From: Beroe ovata
Taxonomy: Eukaryota > Ctenophora > Nuda > Beroida > Beroidae
Assembly: GCA_946803715.1 (NCBI GenBank)
Contig: CAMPET010000047.1
Span: 278,344 to 318,317, forward strand
Length of the DNA stretch: 39,974 nucleotides
Reading direction: 5' to 3'
How positions within the stretch are numbered: the stretch's first letter is position 1; the number at the start of each line of letters is the position of its first letter. Under the pieces are notes generated by a model. That model was not told the origin of the DNA. It searched no databases and saw nothing but the letters and a program-made list of their open reading frames with translations. Both the position numbers and the translations under genes were made by a program. Shown one piece after another: positions 23,489 through 34,942 of the stretch.

Positions 23489-26400
23489 ATGGGAATGGAT
23501 CATGAACCAGACCTAGGACTTCGACCTCACCATTACGATGAAACCAGTGACATCATCCTCGACAAAAACCCACCACCCTTTGACTTTGGTTCCTTCTTCA
23601 ACGGCCAATGGAGATACAAAATCCCGAAGTGGTGGTCCTTCTTCAAGGTATGTTCATTTCAATTCAAAAATGCCCATTTTCAGAACTGCCACTTCCTTGA
23701 AGTGGAAGAAGTGCATTTTAATTTCCACCTTTCTCGTGACAACATTCCCTCAGACCTCACCAACATTCGGTCTGCTGCTCATAGGAATGTCTGGGATCGC
23801 TTACGGGTGTCAGTCAGCAGCGATAAAATATGTGGCACACCTTCCCACCCCTCAGGTAATAGTGAATTTTTTCAAAGTGAAATTTCAATAACTTTCCTTC
23901 TACTATTTTGAGCTTAAATGAGGTGAGCTATTTAATTTCCAAACAGTCCGCCTACTTTTTCAACTTTCTATCCAGAATCCAGAAGGAACAATGTAATAGG
24001 CATTGAGGAAATATAATCGACAATTCCTCACAATTCGTACCTTGACGCAGGTGATATGGGGCAGATTCCTCATAATCCTCACGGTGTCCGCGATCCTCAA
24101 TATTTCCAAAGGAGAGCCACTCTTGGCTAAGATAGCTGCAAAGTGGGAGATTGTATTTAGGTGTTTCTTCGGGATACTTAGTTTTCTGTGCGTTACATAC
24201 GCTATTCAAAGACTTCCAGGTTTGAGAGCATAGCCAGATTATGATAGTCTGCTACAAACTTGCATCTGTTACTAACAGATGCGAGTATGGTCGATCGAAA
24301 TTCCATTTCCAAATTACAATTTCCATCAGTAATTACAAAACTTTACACCTATTTTACTCACACCTAATCCTATTTCCCTCCCACAGTTGGTGAAGTGACG
24401 GTGATAGTATCCATAGCTCCGATATTCACAGCGATAGGTTCTAACATCCTCCTTAAGGACACGTTCAGACTCGTCCACTTCGTGTGCATAGTCCTCTGTA
24501 TAGCTGGAGTGGTCATGGTGGTCGACCCTAAGAGGTATTATAGTCAAAGTCAAACGCGGGGGAGGGGGGTTGTTATAACTTCTCAGTTCCCAATTTGCAT
24601 GGCACAAAAATATTCACGAATTTCGAGTGATGACTTTGTCAAAAAAGCATCTCCAAAAGATGATTATCTGTTTCATCCCGATTTCTACTAACCAGGATGT
24701 TGATGCACGCCTCGTTGAACATTCTGGCGGTAACAGTGGCACTCCTACAGCCCGTGTTCAAATCCCTGGCTTACATTTTCATCAAGAGGTGCAACAACAA
24801 GGGAATACCGTACAACGTCGTGTTGTTTTACTACGCTCTCACGGGATTTGTCACGGCAACGGCTACCATGACAATCTCCATCCTGATCCTAGTGTTTTGC
24901 GGGAGGAGTGTCACATACGTCATCCAGTCACCGTCAGCGGTAAGTAGTATTTGGTTCTTCGCCACTAAACTTCAGACATTGACGTCCATAATTAGGAATT
25001 TATTGTGTCATAGAACTAATGACAGCTGTAAGTATGTAAGTTAGTACTGGAATAAGTGTTTGTATACTGGTGTCAATACAAAGTGGTGTCAAGGCATATC
25101 GTTTGCCGAAAAAGTGGTGTCAAGACAATTTGACATTCAATGCAATTGCATAGTGGACAGTGGTGTCTAGCCGGAATGGTGTCAAGGTAAAAATGATGTC
25201 AAAGCATACTGGTGTCGAAGGGGAAAAGTGGCTGAGTTCCCCCAGGAAGGATGGTGAAATAGTTCTCAAGAAACCTGCTTATTCGAAATCAGAAATGTTC
25301 AAACAGCTACCTGCTGACTACCAAGTTCAGCCAATCACTCAAATACTTCTCGGATCGGAATTCTACATACTTATGGAAGTAGAACATCACTGAAGTGGAA
25401 CATCACTGAAAATGAGGAATTTATCGGAAATCAGCAAGTCACAAAATGAGTCTCGCATTCGCAAACGCAGAACAAAATGTATAGAAGAACAAAGAGAAAT
25501 GTGTTCATAAGTGAAGTACAACAAGAGAGATGTTATATAAAGGCACGTGCGCGCGGCGTAACATTGGTGATCGATACATGTGTACTGTACGTGTGTAATG
25601 TAGTTGCACATGTATAGTGTGTACACTGTACGTGTGTGCACAAGGGTGTACATTCTGCGACTGTGCGATGTACAATGTACAAGGAAGGTGTACTGATTTC
25701 ACCTCTCTTTTATTTTTCTACACACTTATAAACGGTGACTTCGAGACTACACTTGACACCGTTTAATGGTTACTTGTCCTACATTTGACAGTTGACACTC
25801 ATCACACTCACTTCAACTCCGAATTCTCCCCACAGTCAGATAATTTCTCCCTGGTGTTGGCGGGTATGCTCGGTTTCCTAGCCCAGTACGGCATCAATAA
25901 GGGCGGAATGATGGCAAACACCACTAAAGTCAGCCTCGTCCGGAACATTGACGTTCTCGTGGCGTTCCTCTTCCAGATTTTCATGTTTCACGAGGTTAGG
26001 GACCACGCCCAATTTCACGTTTTCTTGGAAATAGAGAACTTCATGGGTCCGGAATACAGTTCAATATGGTAGAATGATAGCTCTCATATAAATAATGAGC
26101 AGTACAGATTCCTTGCAAGAACACCGTATTATCGTATTGTTGGGAGGTCATTACCAATTATAATTGTACTATGACATAATGATTTTGGGCTTGTGGGTCG
26201 TTGGCATCAGCGTCTATATGACGTTAACTACATAAACACAATTCCAAGCTCTATGAGTATGAGTACTGCAGATGTATGCTTGTGGTGTATCATAAATCAA
26301 GTTTTTATGGTACTCTTGTGGTAACTTGGGCATAATCATATGGGCAAGGCGGGCTTAAAAACTCAGCACTTCATTGTGCTCTTTATCATAGGTACCGCAA

Positions 26401-26555
26401 TGCCGGCACTCAAATCGGAAAAATACCATAATTCGCGTAAATTTAAAAACCATATTCGATTGCAGGTTCCGACCATTATACAAGTGATCGGATCAGTGGT
26501 TTTGCTCTTCTCGACGGTCCTTGTTGTTGTGTGGAGGAGTGACACGAAATCATGA
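23489..26555 (+). CDS. SLC35G: SLC35G/EamA-type (drug/metabolite superfamily) membrane transporter
   Basis: A multi-pass membrane protein of about 356 residues and likely ten transmembrane helices, typical for the family. Exons: 23489-23647, 23754-23855, 24051-24219, 24387-24534, 24696-24939, 25836-25994 and 26466-26555 (stop TGA), all phase-consistent. A hydrophilic ~50-residue N-terminus is followed by the first helix (FGLLLIGMSGIAYG). The EamA-like segment has YAIQRLPVGEVTVIVSIAPI, LLKDTF and GVVMVVDP, resembling the YAxQ...ADATVI...P.F....LKE pattern of SLC35G1. The second half ends with NIDVLVAFLFQIFMFHE and a last helix. The substrate cannot be told from sequence; assignment to SLC35G rather than another EamA group is by recall. 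The fifth intron (896 bases) holds repeats. Introns 25995-26465 and 24535-24695 contain short ORFs that are not exons. An acceptor-like CTTATCAG just before 23481 allows an upstream untranslated exon. Confidence 0.85.
24262..24282. repeat. Perfect short hairpin in transporter intron
   Basis: GCATCTGTT, a 3-base loop ACT, then AACAGATGC: a 9-bp perfect stem inside the third intron of the SLC35G-like gene. Function unknown. Confidence 0.5.
25069..25217 (+). repeat. Degenerate TGGTGTCAA repeat array in transporter intron
   Basis: About seven copies of a TGGTGTCAA-like word (TGGTGTCAAT, TGGTGTCAAG, TGGTGTCAAG, TGGTGTCTAG, TGGTGTCAAG, TGATGTCAAA, TGGTGTCGAA) occur in 150 bases at irregular spacing of 15-45. 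A similar inverted set (GTGACACCACT, GTGACACCATT, GTTACACCACT) occurs at about 28240-28290 in the adenylate kinase gene. Confidence 0.55.
25545..25690. repeat. Low-complexity GTAC/GTGTAC-rich tract
   Basis: A dense series of GTACGTGTGT, TGTACACTGTAC and ATGTACAATGTAC words gives many short overlapping palindromes, in the large intron of the SLC35G-like gene. ORFs on the minus strand here are repeat artefacts. Confidence 0.5.
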
Positions 26556-27505
26556 GGAATATGAAGTGATATATGCCCCCCCCTAGCAACAATTCTTGAG
26601 ATATATTACATGTAATAGGTTTGGTTGCCATAGCAACTTCCTTAGCAACTATAAGAACCATTAATAATCTGGTGCTTTTATCTGGTGATGGCAGTTATTA
26701 AGATTGATAAACTTAGAAAGAGACATAAATGTGAGCTGGTCCTCGAACATTGGATGATAAAATATAATAAGTGAATAATTTATTGAATTTTATACTAATC
26801 TTAAATTAATCAAATGAATGTCGTGGTTATGATGGACCTTTGATTTCTCAGATGTGACCTAAGATAAACTCTATTTCAATTTTGAATTTGAGATTTGTTG
26901 AACGTTAACGAGTTACCTGTTCATGAGATTTATTTCAGTAGTAGTGAAGAATTGGGTATTTTACTTTCCATCGGATACAATTTGAAGTTGCTGCTCATAG
27001 AAGAAAGTGTCAGATATTCAACCAAGAATGTTCCATATGATACAAATAACATGAATTATAATCGAAATATACGAAAAACAAAATGCAAATTGAAATCCCT
27101 AAATAATCAATTATGCAGACGTGCATACACTTATAGTTATAGCTAAATTGCTTCCAAATTTGATGTTACGAAAACAGTTAAATATTCGTATAGATGGTAA
27201 AACCCAGGCGGCTTTACAACCCTAGATATTGTTGTCACTGCCACACTGTATGGTATTTTCACACCAGCACCTTAAACACTGGCGCATATTTCACATGTTC
27301 ATTGTTTATAATACCATTGATATTTACAATAAGTTTAGCACTCAGTTTTATAAATAGTCGAGACTGGTTGAGTTACAATTACATTCGTCGTTAGGATCCC
27401 TATCACCACCCTATTCCTATAAGCGGCCTTATTACTGATTAGGATCAGTAAAAGAATTTCATCCCTAGAAAGGTCAAGTCTATCAGTTCCAATAACGACA
27501 CTTCT
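26556..27505. other. Convergent intergenic region between transporter and adenylate kinase
   Basis: 950 AT-rich bases between two genes that end toward each other, so it should hold both 3' untranslated regions. No gene is recognised. The ORFs at 26895-27146 and 27194-27394 start with non-ATG or random codons and show no domain. Confidence 0.6.
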
Positions 27506-28797
27506 CTACTTTGACAACCCCAGACCTTTACATGTGTTGCTATAGATGGTTTCACGAGTGTCTTCAGCACACACAGACACAAGTCGCCCTGGCGGGGATT
27601 TCAGGGTTTCAGGAACTGTAACTGTCCGTGTGGACGAATATAGGGGAGGGGATCATCGCTCTACACTCAGATTCACAGAACAGGAGAAAGTGGTGAGAGA
27701 GAGTCCTGTATCTCAGCACAATGTGTACATAATCAGGTACACTGACTTACCTCCTTCTTTGTACAGATCGAGGACAGGTCCAGTACACTGGTGGAAGGTG
27801 ACGAGCCTCTTCTTGATGGTCTCTGCGTTATCATCCGCTCGTCCGCTCGTCTGAGCCCGGGACAGGAGTCGTGACGTCATGGTTTCGTCACTGCAGTCAA
27901 ATGACAGCACATAGGTGGCTGCACAGATCTAGCGAGTAGAGAGAAATCATTTCTATCTTCTTTAATTTTAATCAAAAATGATTATTCTTGAGCTAAATCA
28001 ATCACCACATGCATAACTAGATGACATCTAGAAGAACAATTTGAAGTTGCCAGAAGAGATTGTTATTTTCTACCAACTTACATCCTTCTCAAATCGCTGA
28101 GCCTGGTCCTTCTCCCGAGGGAAGCCGTCAAGGAGTATCAGCTTGTCGGGATCCTTATCATGGCTCTTCTGTACCGCCTCCCGGAGTAGCTCAATCACAA
28201 CAGCCATGTCCACCAGCTTGCCTGCAGGATTTCTCAGGGTAGTGACACCACTCAAAGTAGTTGTGACACCATTTCCAGTTACACCACTCCATTTTAATGC
28301 CAAGGTGGTGATCATTTTTTATGCAAATTGAGTGTAGTAACAGACGCTGAATCGTTATGATAACGTGATAATGATCATTTTGAGCAGCACAGATCAAAGG
28401 CGATGGCGACTCACACGAGTAATTACTAATTACAACAATTATAATCCCTCATAATTTCGATTGCTCGTACGCACAGATATTATCACGTCATATCACGATA
28501 TTTGGACCAATGGTAATTATAAAATTGGGCAGTGTCTGCACGGGAAATTCCACGAGCTAATAACAATGTTTCCTGAATTCTTGCAAAGCTATACTATAAT
28601 CTCAGAGACGAACACTCACCCTCTTTCATCACAGCCTGCAGAGCATTGCCCCTCTCAGAGCCACTGGCCACCTCGGCCCTGAGCAAGTCACCGCTGGAGA
28701 AATGGGCGAGTCCGAACTCAGCCGCCAACCGTTCACACACAGTTCCCTTGCCACTCCCCGGTCCTCCGATTACAAAACAAATCTTGGGTCCTGACAT
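27506..28797 (-). CDS. AK1: Adenylate kinase, AK1 type (short form)
   Basis: Cytosolic nucleoside monophosphate kinase that interconverts ATP + AMP and 2 ADP. Exons on the minus strand: 28797-28620, 28221-28082, 27928-27751 and 27588-27506 (stop TAG). Phases 1/0/1 match throughout, giving 192 residues against 194 in human AK1. Visible motifs: P-loop GGPGSGKG at about residues 11-18, the NMP-binding [17 protein letters not shown] with the AMP-contacting Arg, and the short lid [15 protein letters not shown]. The C-terminus [16 protein letters not shown] aligns with the AK1 end. The short lid (no ~30-residue insertion) excludes the AK2 type. SGDLLRAEV and DETM fit AK1 better than UMP-CMP kinase. 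The third exon uses acceptor CGCTAG at 27934-27929, which restores the expected spacing after FEKD. Confidence 0.93.
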
Positions 28798-30307
28798 AGC
28801 TTCCGCTGCTAGGGAGGGAAATGGGGTTAGTATCGGTCAGAATGCGAGTTACGACTTGAGTCAAGTAAAAGTTGAGTGAAGTATGGCCGGATAAATTCAC
28901 AGTTTCAAAACTATAGCCTAAAACGAAATCTAGAGATGTAGAAGTAAATAGAAGCTATTGGTACTAAACAGGCGTTCTCGAGCTACCTTAACCAGGTTAT
29001 ATTACAGCCGTTATAACAGGGTAGTGATGCACACTTATAGGTATTCCCCTCTCAGTGTAGAATGCCAGAAAACCTATCAACCTTCCACTAAACATAATAT
29101 AACAGTATCCACACATTCATGAAGTGTTAACTTGTTCGTTAACATGAAGTGTTAACTTGTTCGTCTATATAGTATTTGTGTGTGCAAGTGAATATTTCGA
29201 ATATATGCGGAGCTTATTACACAGAGGTTTTAACATCACCCTATGCTTACTCAGTAGGGGATCGATCTTGCGGAGTAAATCAATCGCGGATTAAAGTACG
29301 GTATCACAAGGCTAGAGTAGCAGCTTGTGACATGCAAAGCGCCGTGCCGATATGATGAGTGATGACATTTACTACTAGATCATGTTCTGATTAACATAAT
29401 AAGATGTACACTATAATTATAAACAGAGTGTCCCCACGCTGCAGATTGCTATATCCGGTATGTGTGAGGACTGAGGATCTGTTCCGTATTTATAGTGGCA
29501 GTGAAACAAGCACGTGTAATCTGAAATCATCTGAAAAGTAAAACAAAAATCAGTTGACAAAGATTTCCCCCGCATGCAAAACATAAATTTCTCAACCCTC
29601 ACGTGAGAAACCCATTGATTGTTTTATTTTGAAAAATGGTAAAAACAAAGCCCAATCGCATGCGGAAAATAACGTTGAATGAATGTTTATTAATGTGCTG
29701 TGGAACTGGTAAATTATTATGCGTTGAAAACTTTTTATTAAACAACACTGTATCACTATTCAGGCGTCAAATGAATTAACAAAAATTAACGATTTAAATT
29801 CAGTTTAATTGACAAAATTATCGCAAAATAAAAACTGGACAAACGCATACACACACAAATTACAAAATGAACACTTATTCTCGGAAAATCTAAAACTCAA
29901 ATCGAAATTAACCTGCCCCCTGTGCCCATGTTTAATGAGGACTAAGGTTCTAAATACAGCACCATAGCAACACCTGATCATCCTACATGTCTACAATCTA
30001 CATGTCCAGCCTAGATCAGAAAACACAGTTCCCACTTCGTCACAAACTTATCAAGCTTTAACATGCTAACCACATGCATTCCACAATACGCACTAAATGC
30101 ATATCCTAACTGCAGGGTAAAAGGAGTCTTCTATCCGAAAACATTCTTCTAAGCTATAGGGCGACCATTGCAAAATATTGATAAATCTGAAATAGGTCAA
30201 AACTTCGAGACTAACAATCCACAACCGGCCACAACCTACACGACCGATAAAACGCACTGGCTTATTGTTCGAATATAAGTAAAAGTTCATGAACCACACA
30301 ACCCCAA
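28798..30307. other. Intergenic region, adenylate kinase promoter side and MFSD1-like 3' side
   Basis: 1.5 kb without a gene. Adenylate kinase transcription should start just right of 28797. A 25-bp tandem duplication (CATGAAGTGTTAACTTGTTC at 29118 and 29143) is present. TTTATT words near 29686 could be AATAAA poly-A signals for the minus-strand MFSD1-like gene, about 620 bases after its stop. Confidence 0.55.
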
Positions 30308-33300
30308 CTATTTCAAGATACTGGGATTGGCAACAGAGGTAAAGTTGTAACTCTGTCCCAGGTTAATGCTTCCCTCCGCAATACTCCTGTGGAACTCAGC
30401 CTGAAAATGAGAGGGGTTATTGCGTAGTCGGGAAAGTTGCTGCATGAGTGAGATACAGAGGAGTTTAGATGAATTTTAATGAAAAATACAACGCAGTGCA
30501 TGTAGTTTATGCTCAAAAAGCGCCGTGCATTTGGAGCACTTTCCAAAATCAATAGATTTGTCTCCTGATATACTTACAGATTGTGAATGTTGCGATCGTC
30601 CACCCTGCTCTATACTCGTCCTGTACTTCTTCCTTAGTTCCCGGGCTGTAGCAGCCCTGAAACTGGTACTAATGTCCAGGACGGAACTATCGCTAACCAG
30701 GGGCCTCCTGCCCTCACTCTCGTCCATAATCGACTGAACTTCGTCTCTGTTGAAAAAGGGATGGTGATTCGTGGTGGTTATGAAGCGGCTCTTACGTCAT
30801 AAATGAATTGCTATGTGACTGAGGATCGTCAATAGGATGAGCTTTCAGCAGCGATGCAATGAACTAATCTTAGTGATGGAAAATCACGTACTCATCCATT
30901 TCCTTCCTCTTATCGGGGGAAGCGTTCAGATATCCACCATTCCCGGCATCCCACGCCCACAGCAACATAATGGAAACTACGGAGAGAGCCAGCCAGCACA
31001 TGAACATGAGACTCAGCAAGAAATAACCATACTGAAAAAACACGATGTGGGCATACTGATCAATCCCCCTGATCTTCTTAGTTTTTACTAAATGGTTGGA
31101 GTGTAATTCAGTTTTGTTCACTGTGTTTGGAAAGAATGAAACTGTGTTCAGTGATGGTCTGGGAACATGTATTATGTAATGGATGAAGCCTACCTTTTCC
31201 GATACGATGCCCGCTACGTACCCCACTACAGCTAGACCCAAGTTCTGTATACTCTGCATCATGCCGTACGCTGTGCCGAGTTGATATTCCGGTACCACAA
31301 GGGAAACCTGAACGCGATTTCGTCCTGATTTTCAATTTCATACCACCATGATAGCTCTAACTTCTAGTTTCTGTGGGAGCTGCAAATGTTCGTACAATTT
31401 CTTACCATCGGCCATAGAGAGCTAGCACAAATGCTGTAAGCTAGAGCCATGATAACTGCTGCCACATAGGGGTGAAGGAATGTAAATGCTAGCAGTCCGT
31501 ATGCTCCGAGGGTGAGAATTACACTCGTCAACACTGAAATAGGGAATTGTGTTACGAACTAAACAGATTCTGTGAAAATACCTCTGGAAAGGAAACCGTC
31601 TTCCACGTGATACTTACACCATGACACATTCCTGCCCGTGTAGTCTACCATCAGCCCTGCTATTGGAGAAGCCCCCGCTCCGATGAAATAGATCAGAGAG
31701 TTACAGATGCCAGCCTGCGCTTGAGTTAGACCAAACCTGAGAATCGGGACTGGATATCACAAGAACAGTTCATCTATTATATAGAGACAAGGAACATAAT
31801 GATGATATCTACGTGTCGAATTCTTGGGGCCGTAGTAACGAGAGTTGTGATTACTTTTGCTCGTAAAATAGTTTTCCCAGGGACACGAACGGGAATATGG
31901 ACACGTAGTACGTCACACAGATGGCAAAGATTAGCCAAGTGGCAGTGGAGAAGCGAGTTATGTCACTCAACTTGATAGTTTCACCTGAATAATATGTATT
32001 GAGTGTGTCATGTGTGTGTGTGTATGTGTGAGTGTGTGTGTGAGTGTATGTGTGTGTGTGTATGTGTGCCTGTATGTGTCACTGTCTCCAGCCGCAGAAT
32101 TTCTATCGATTTCTTGTCTCACTCGAGACACAAGATATAGCTTACCGGTGCCGGAGGCTGCTTTCTTCAGAATGCGGCTAGCTCGTCTATCCAGTGCCGC
32201 TAGAATCACAGAGCAGAGAAGACTGAATAAACACAGGAGTGCTCCTGTGAAGGTACAAGAATTATCTCGCGCATTATTTATTCGAGCGCACGAGCGGCTC
32301 GCAGACGCGCGCGCATCAGCGCGTATATTGTCGCCGCGCCGAACGTATATTCATGTATCTTCCGCTTCTTTGGCACACTTTTGTACCGCATATTTTGTTT
32401 GATATGGGGTACAAGAGTGACAACAATCACTTTGGTACACCTTGGCATTCATCCAATATCCACATGATTATACACAGATGTGTACAGCACAGATGTGTAC
32501 ACAGAATACAGTACAGTGGCAATACCAAGTGACAGACATCCACCTATACTCCATTGTAGTCAGTAGACGTCTCTCACTTATGGGTCAACTTGCCTGTCCA
32601 GTGTCCTTTACTGTATACAAGGGAAGTTATCAGTGATCAGAGTCCACAACTTACCAAACAAAAGGAGGCTCCCCATCAAGTGAGCCTTGTTGTCTCCAAA
32701 ATACGGAGCGATAGCTTTATAGAACGGGGCCAGTGTTACCATGCCAACAGTGCTACCCTGGAATATAATAATAATGCAATGACGAGTCATTGGACACTAC
32801 TAGCACTGACAACAAGCTCAGTATAAGTGCTGATGCTACTGAATTAGCAACTCACAATACGGGAGAAGCTAAGATTGATGCCAAAGACCATGTTGATTTC
32901 TTTGCCAGCGAACCAAGACACAATGTACGTGTTTCCAGCAACTGCTAGGTTTTCACCCCCTAACCTGCAACGAACATTACATCAAGTGATACATAGAATG
33001 CTGATCATGAATTAATGAATTGCGGTTTAGGAACCTATTCTATATTTCCTGTGATTGACGAATTTCGCTTCAGATACATCCCCTGTTTCGTATGATTTCA
33101 TGATTACCAGTCATATGAGAAAGTCATATTCAACTTTGAAACAGATGTTGAGTTTGCGACCAATTGAATCATAACCCATACATTGTATGCTGGCACTATC
33201 ACATAACCAGAAGTTTTGGATATTTCACGAGCTTTTGACGATGTCACATGAGTGTGTAAGCTTCTCAGAGCGTAATATGACACTGATAACATTGTACAAT

Positions 33301-34444
33301 GTACCTATAGGCAATAGAAGAGGACACCCTATACAATACTCAATGCAAAATGGTGCGTGGTGATAATCAGATGTCATGGGAATTAGAGCACCGTAGTTGG
33401 ATTCATCAAAGATTAAACTTGAATCATTGCCAATAGTCGGATAGGCTAGCTAAAACTTTTCCAGATTGGGATTCCTCGTTAAAAAAGGCCAGAGATGTTA
33501 CATCGACTACTTGCATGAAGAAGTCAACCAAAGGTCACCTACCCGAATACGAATCTCCCGACATACATAACATTCCTGCTGTTGAGGTATGCTCCTGCCG
33601 CGAATATCAGCTGTCCGATTGTCACCATGAGACCGAATAGGAAAGCTCCTAGCCTGGGCAGGGAACAGTGGAGTCAGAGGAAAAGGACCGGAGGTAAGGG
33701 GTCATCAAGTACTCAAATTTAGAGGGGAAGCGTTCATGAATCACGATAGAACACAGATACCCAGAATAAAGAAAGCAGAGCAATACACACCATACCTTAC
33801 GCCGAAGACTTTGTCAATGAGGTATCCGCCCAGGAAGCAGAGGAAGACATTAGGCCAGCTGTACAGAGAGTACAGTAACATGTAATCGCCTCCCTGTGTG
33901 AAGAGAGTGTGAACCTCGCGTACAGGCGGTGGTAAACCTTGCTCTCAATTACAGCGACTAGCAACTACGCTATATCATAATGATGGACGCCTATTTCATA
34001 CTCAAAATTTTTGATAACACTGTACTATAATAGGGGTCATTCATAATACTCCAGGGGTCATTGAACTTTGTGAGTGGTATTCCACCCTACCTTCCCATTC
34101 TTGCCCCAAATCAAGCACTGACTCACCATCAATCCGAGGTCATTCTTGAACTGTGGCGCAAGTGCAGCGGGGTTATCGTAACAGAAGTAACTACCAAAAC
34201 TCAGCAGGCAGATCAACACAAGGATCAGGAATCTGTGTAACTTCCGGAATGGGTTACACGCCGCATTGCTCCCCAAACACCCGAAATCTGAGATCTCATC
34301 TTCATCATTACTTCCTGCCGGCACTTCTTCTTGTTGTGATTGTGGTATGACAACTGCCTTCACTTCCTCTCCAGTGGGCTCCTCTTGCGCTCCTAAACTG
34401 GATGCATCGATAAGTGGTTCATCATCTGACATTGCTGAGTACAT
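30308..34444 (-). CDS. MFSD1: MFSD1-like major facilitator transporter
   Basis: A twelve-helix major facilitator protein. Vertebrate MFSD1 is a lysosomal dipeptide exporter partnered with GLMP. Thirteen exons on the minus strand: 34444-34127, 33893-33796, 33653-33543, 32964-32856, 32757-32655, 32244-32146, 31984-31855, 31736-31618, 31533-31406, 31307-31194, 31031-30892, 30746-30578 and 30400-30308 (stop TAG). All phases join, giving 576 residues from the first ATG (572 from the next). Family signatures: RFLILVLICLLSFGSYFCYD, YMLLYSLYSWPN, GGYLIDK, CVTYYVSIFPFVSLGK and VVPEYQLGTAYGMMQSIQN. The N-terminal acidic DDEPLI fits a [DE]xxxL[LI] lysosomal sorting signal. The C-terminus carries an extra hydrophilic tail of roughly 90 residues not expected from the ~465-residue human protein. 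Intron 6 contains a TG microsatellite. Confidence 0.93.
32010..32078. repeat. TG microsatellite in MFSD1-like intron
   Basis: Imperfect TGTGTG/TGAGTG/TATGTG tract between exons 7 and 6 of the minus-strand gene. ORFs through it are artefacts. Confidence 0.9.
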
Positions 34445-34942
34445 GTAGGAGGGTTAGGTGGGAATAGCGTGAATTACTTCGTAGTTTGACTGTGTGGTTT
34501 GATAATCAATCAACTGTCAGTCTCAGTAGCATTATTCGAGTTTCTAGCTCAAACTCTACAGTCAAATCATACAAGATGTTCTGTGAGTGGAATCAAAATA
34601 CTACTTATGGTGAATTACATTAGACAAGAAAAATGGAATATTGTGATGAAAACTGTACAATCGAGTAAAAATAGTCTATATTACATTAAAATAACGGTTT
34701 TATCGTCATTATCAGATATGTGTCATATGATATGAGTCAGGACTCAGTGTTTACTACTACTTACTTACGTTTTATTTACACAAAATTTAATTGAATTGAA
34801 GCGAATATTAATAAATATTAAAATATTGGAATGATCTAAAAATTAAAATGTGCACGATAGGTAAGCTGCTTGAAGATAGAGAAATCTCTCACTCCTTCAT
34901 AAAAAGTCTTAGGTATCAGAATACCATGGTGACGATATGTTG
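34445..34942. other. Short intergenic region between MFSD1-like and CCDC78-like genes
   Basis: About 500 bases between the stop of the upstream minus gene and the start of MFSD1-like. TTTATT at 34771-34776 reads AATAAA on the minus strand, 167 bases past the CCDC78-like stop, and is a good candidate poly-A signal. The MFSD1-like promoter should lie in 34445-34770. Confidence 0.6.

Noticed and set aside
28594-28797. UMP-CMP kinase as identity of the kinase gene
   Set aside because: The sequence around [18 protein letters not shown] and the C-terminus fits AK1 better than UMP-CMP kinase.
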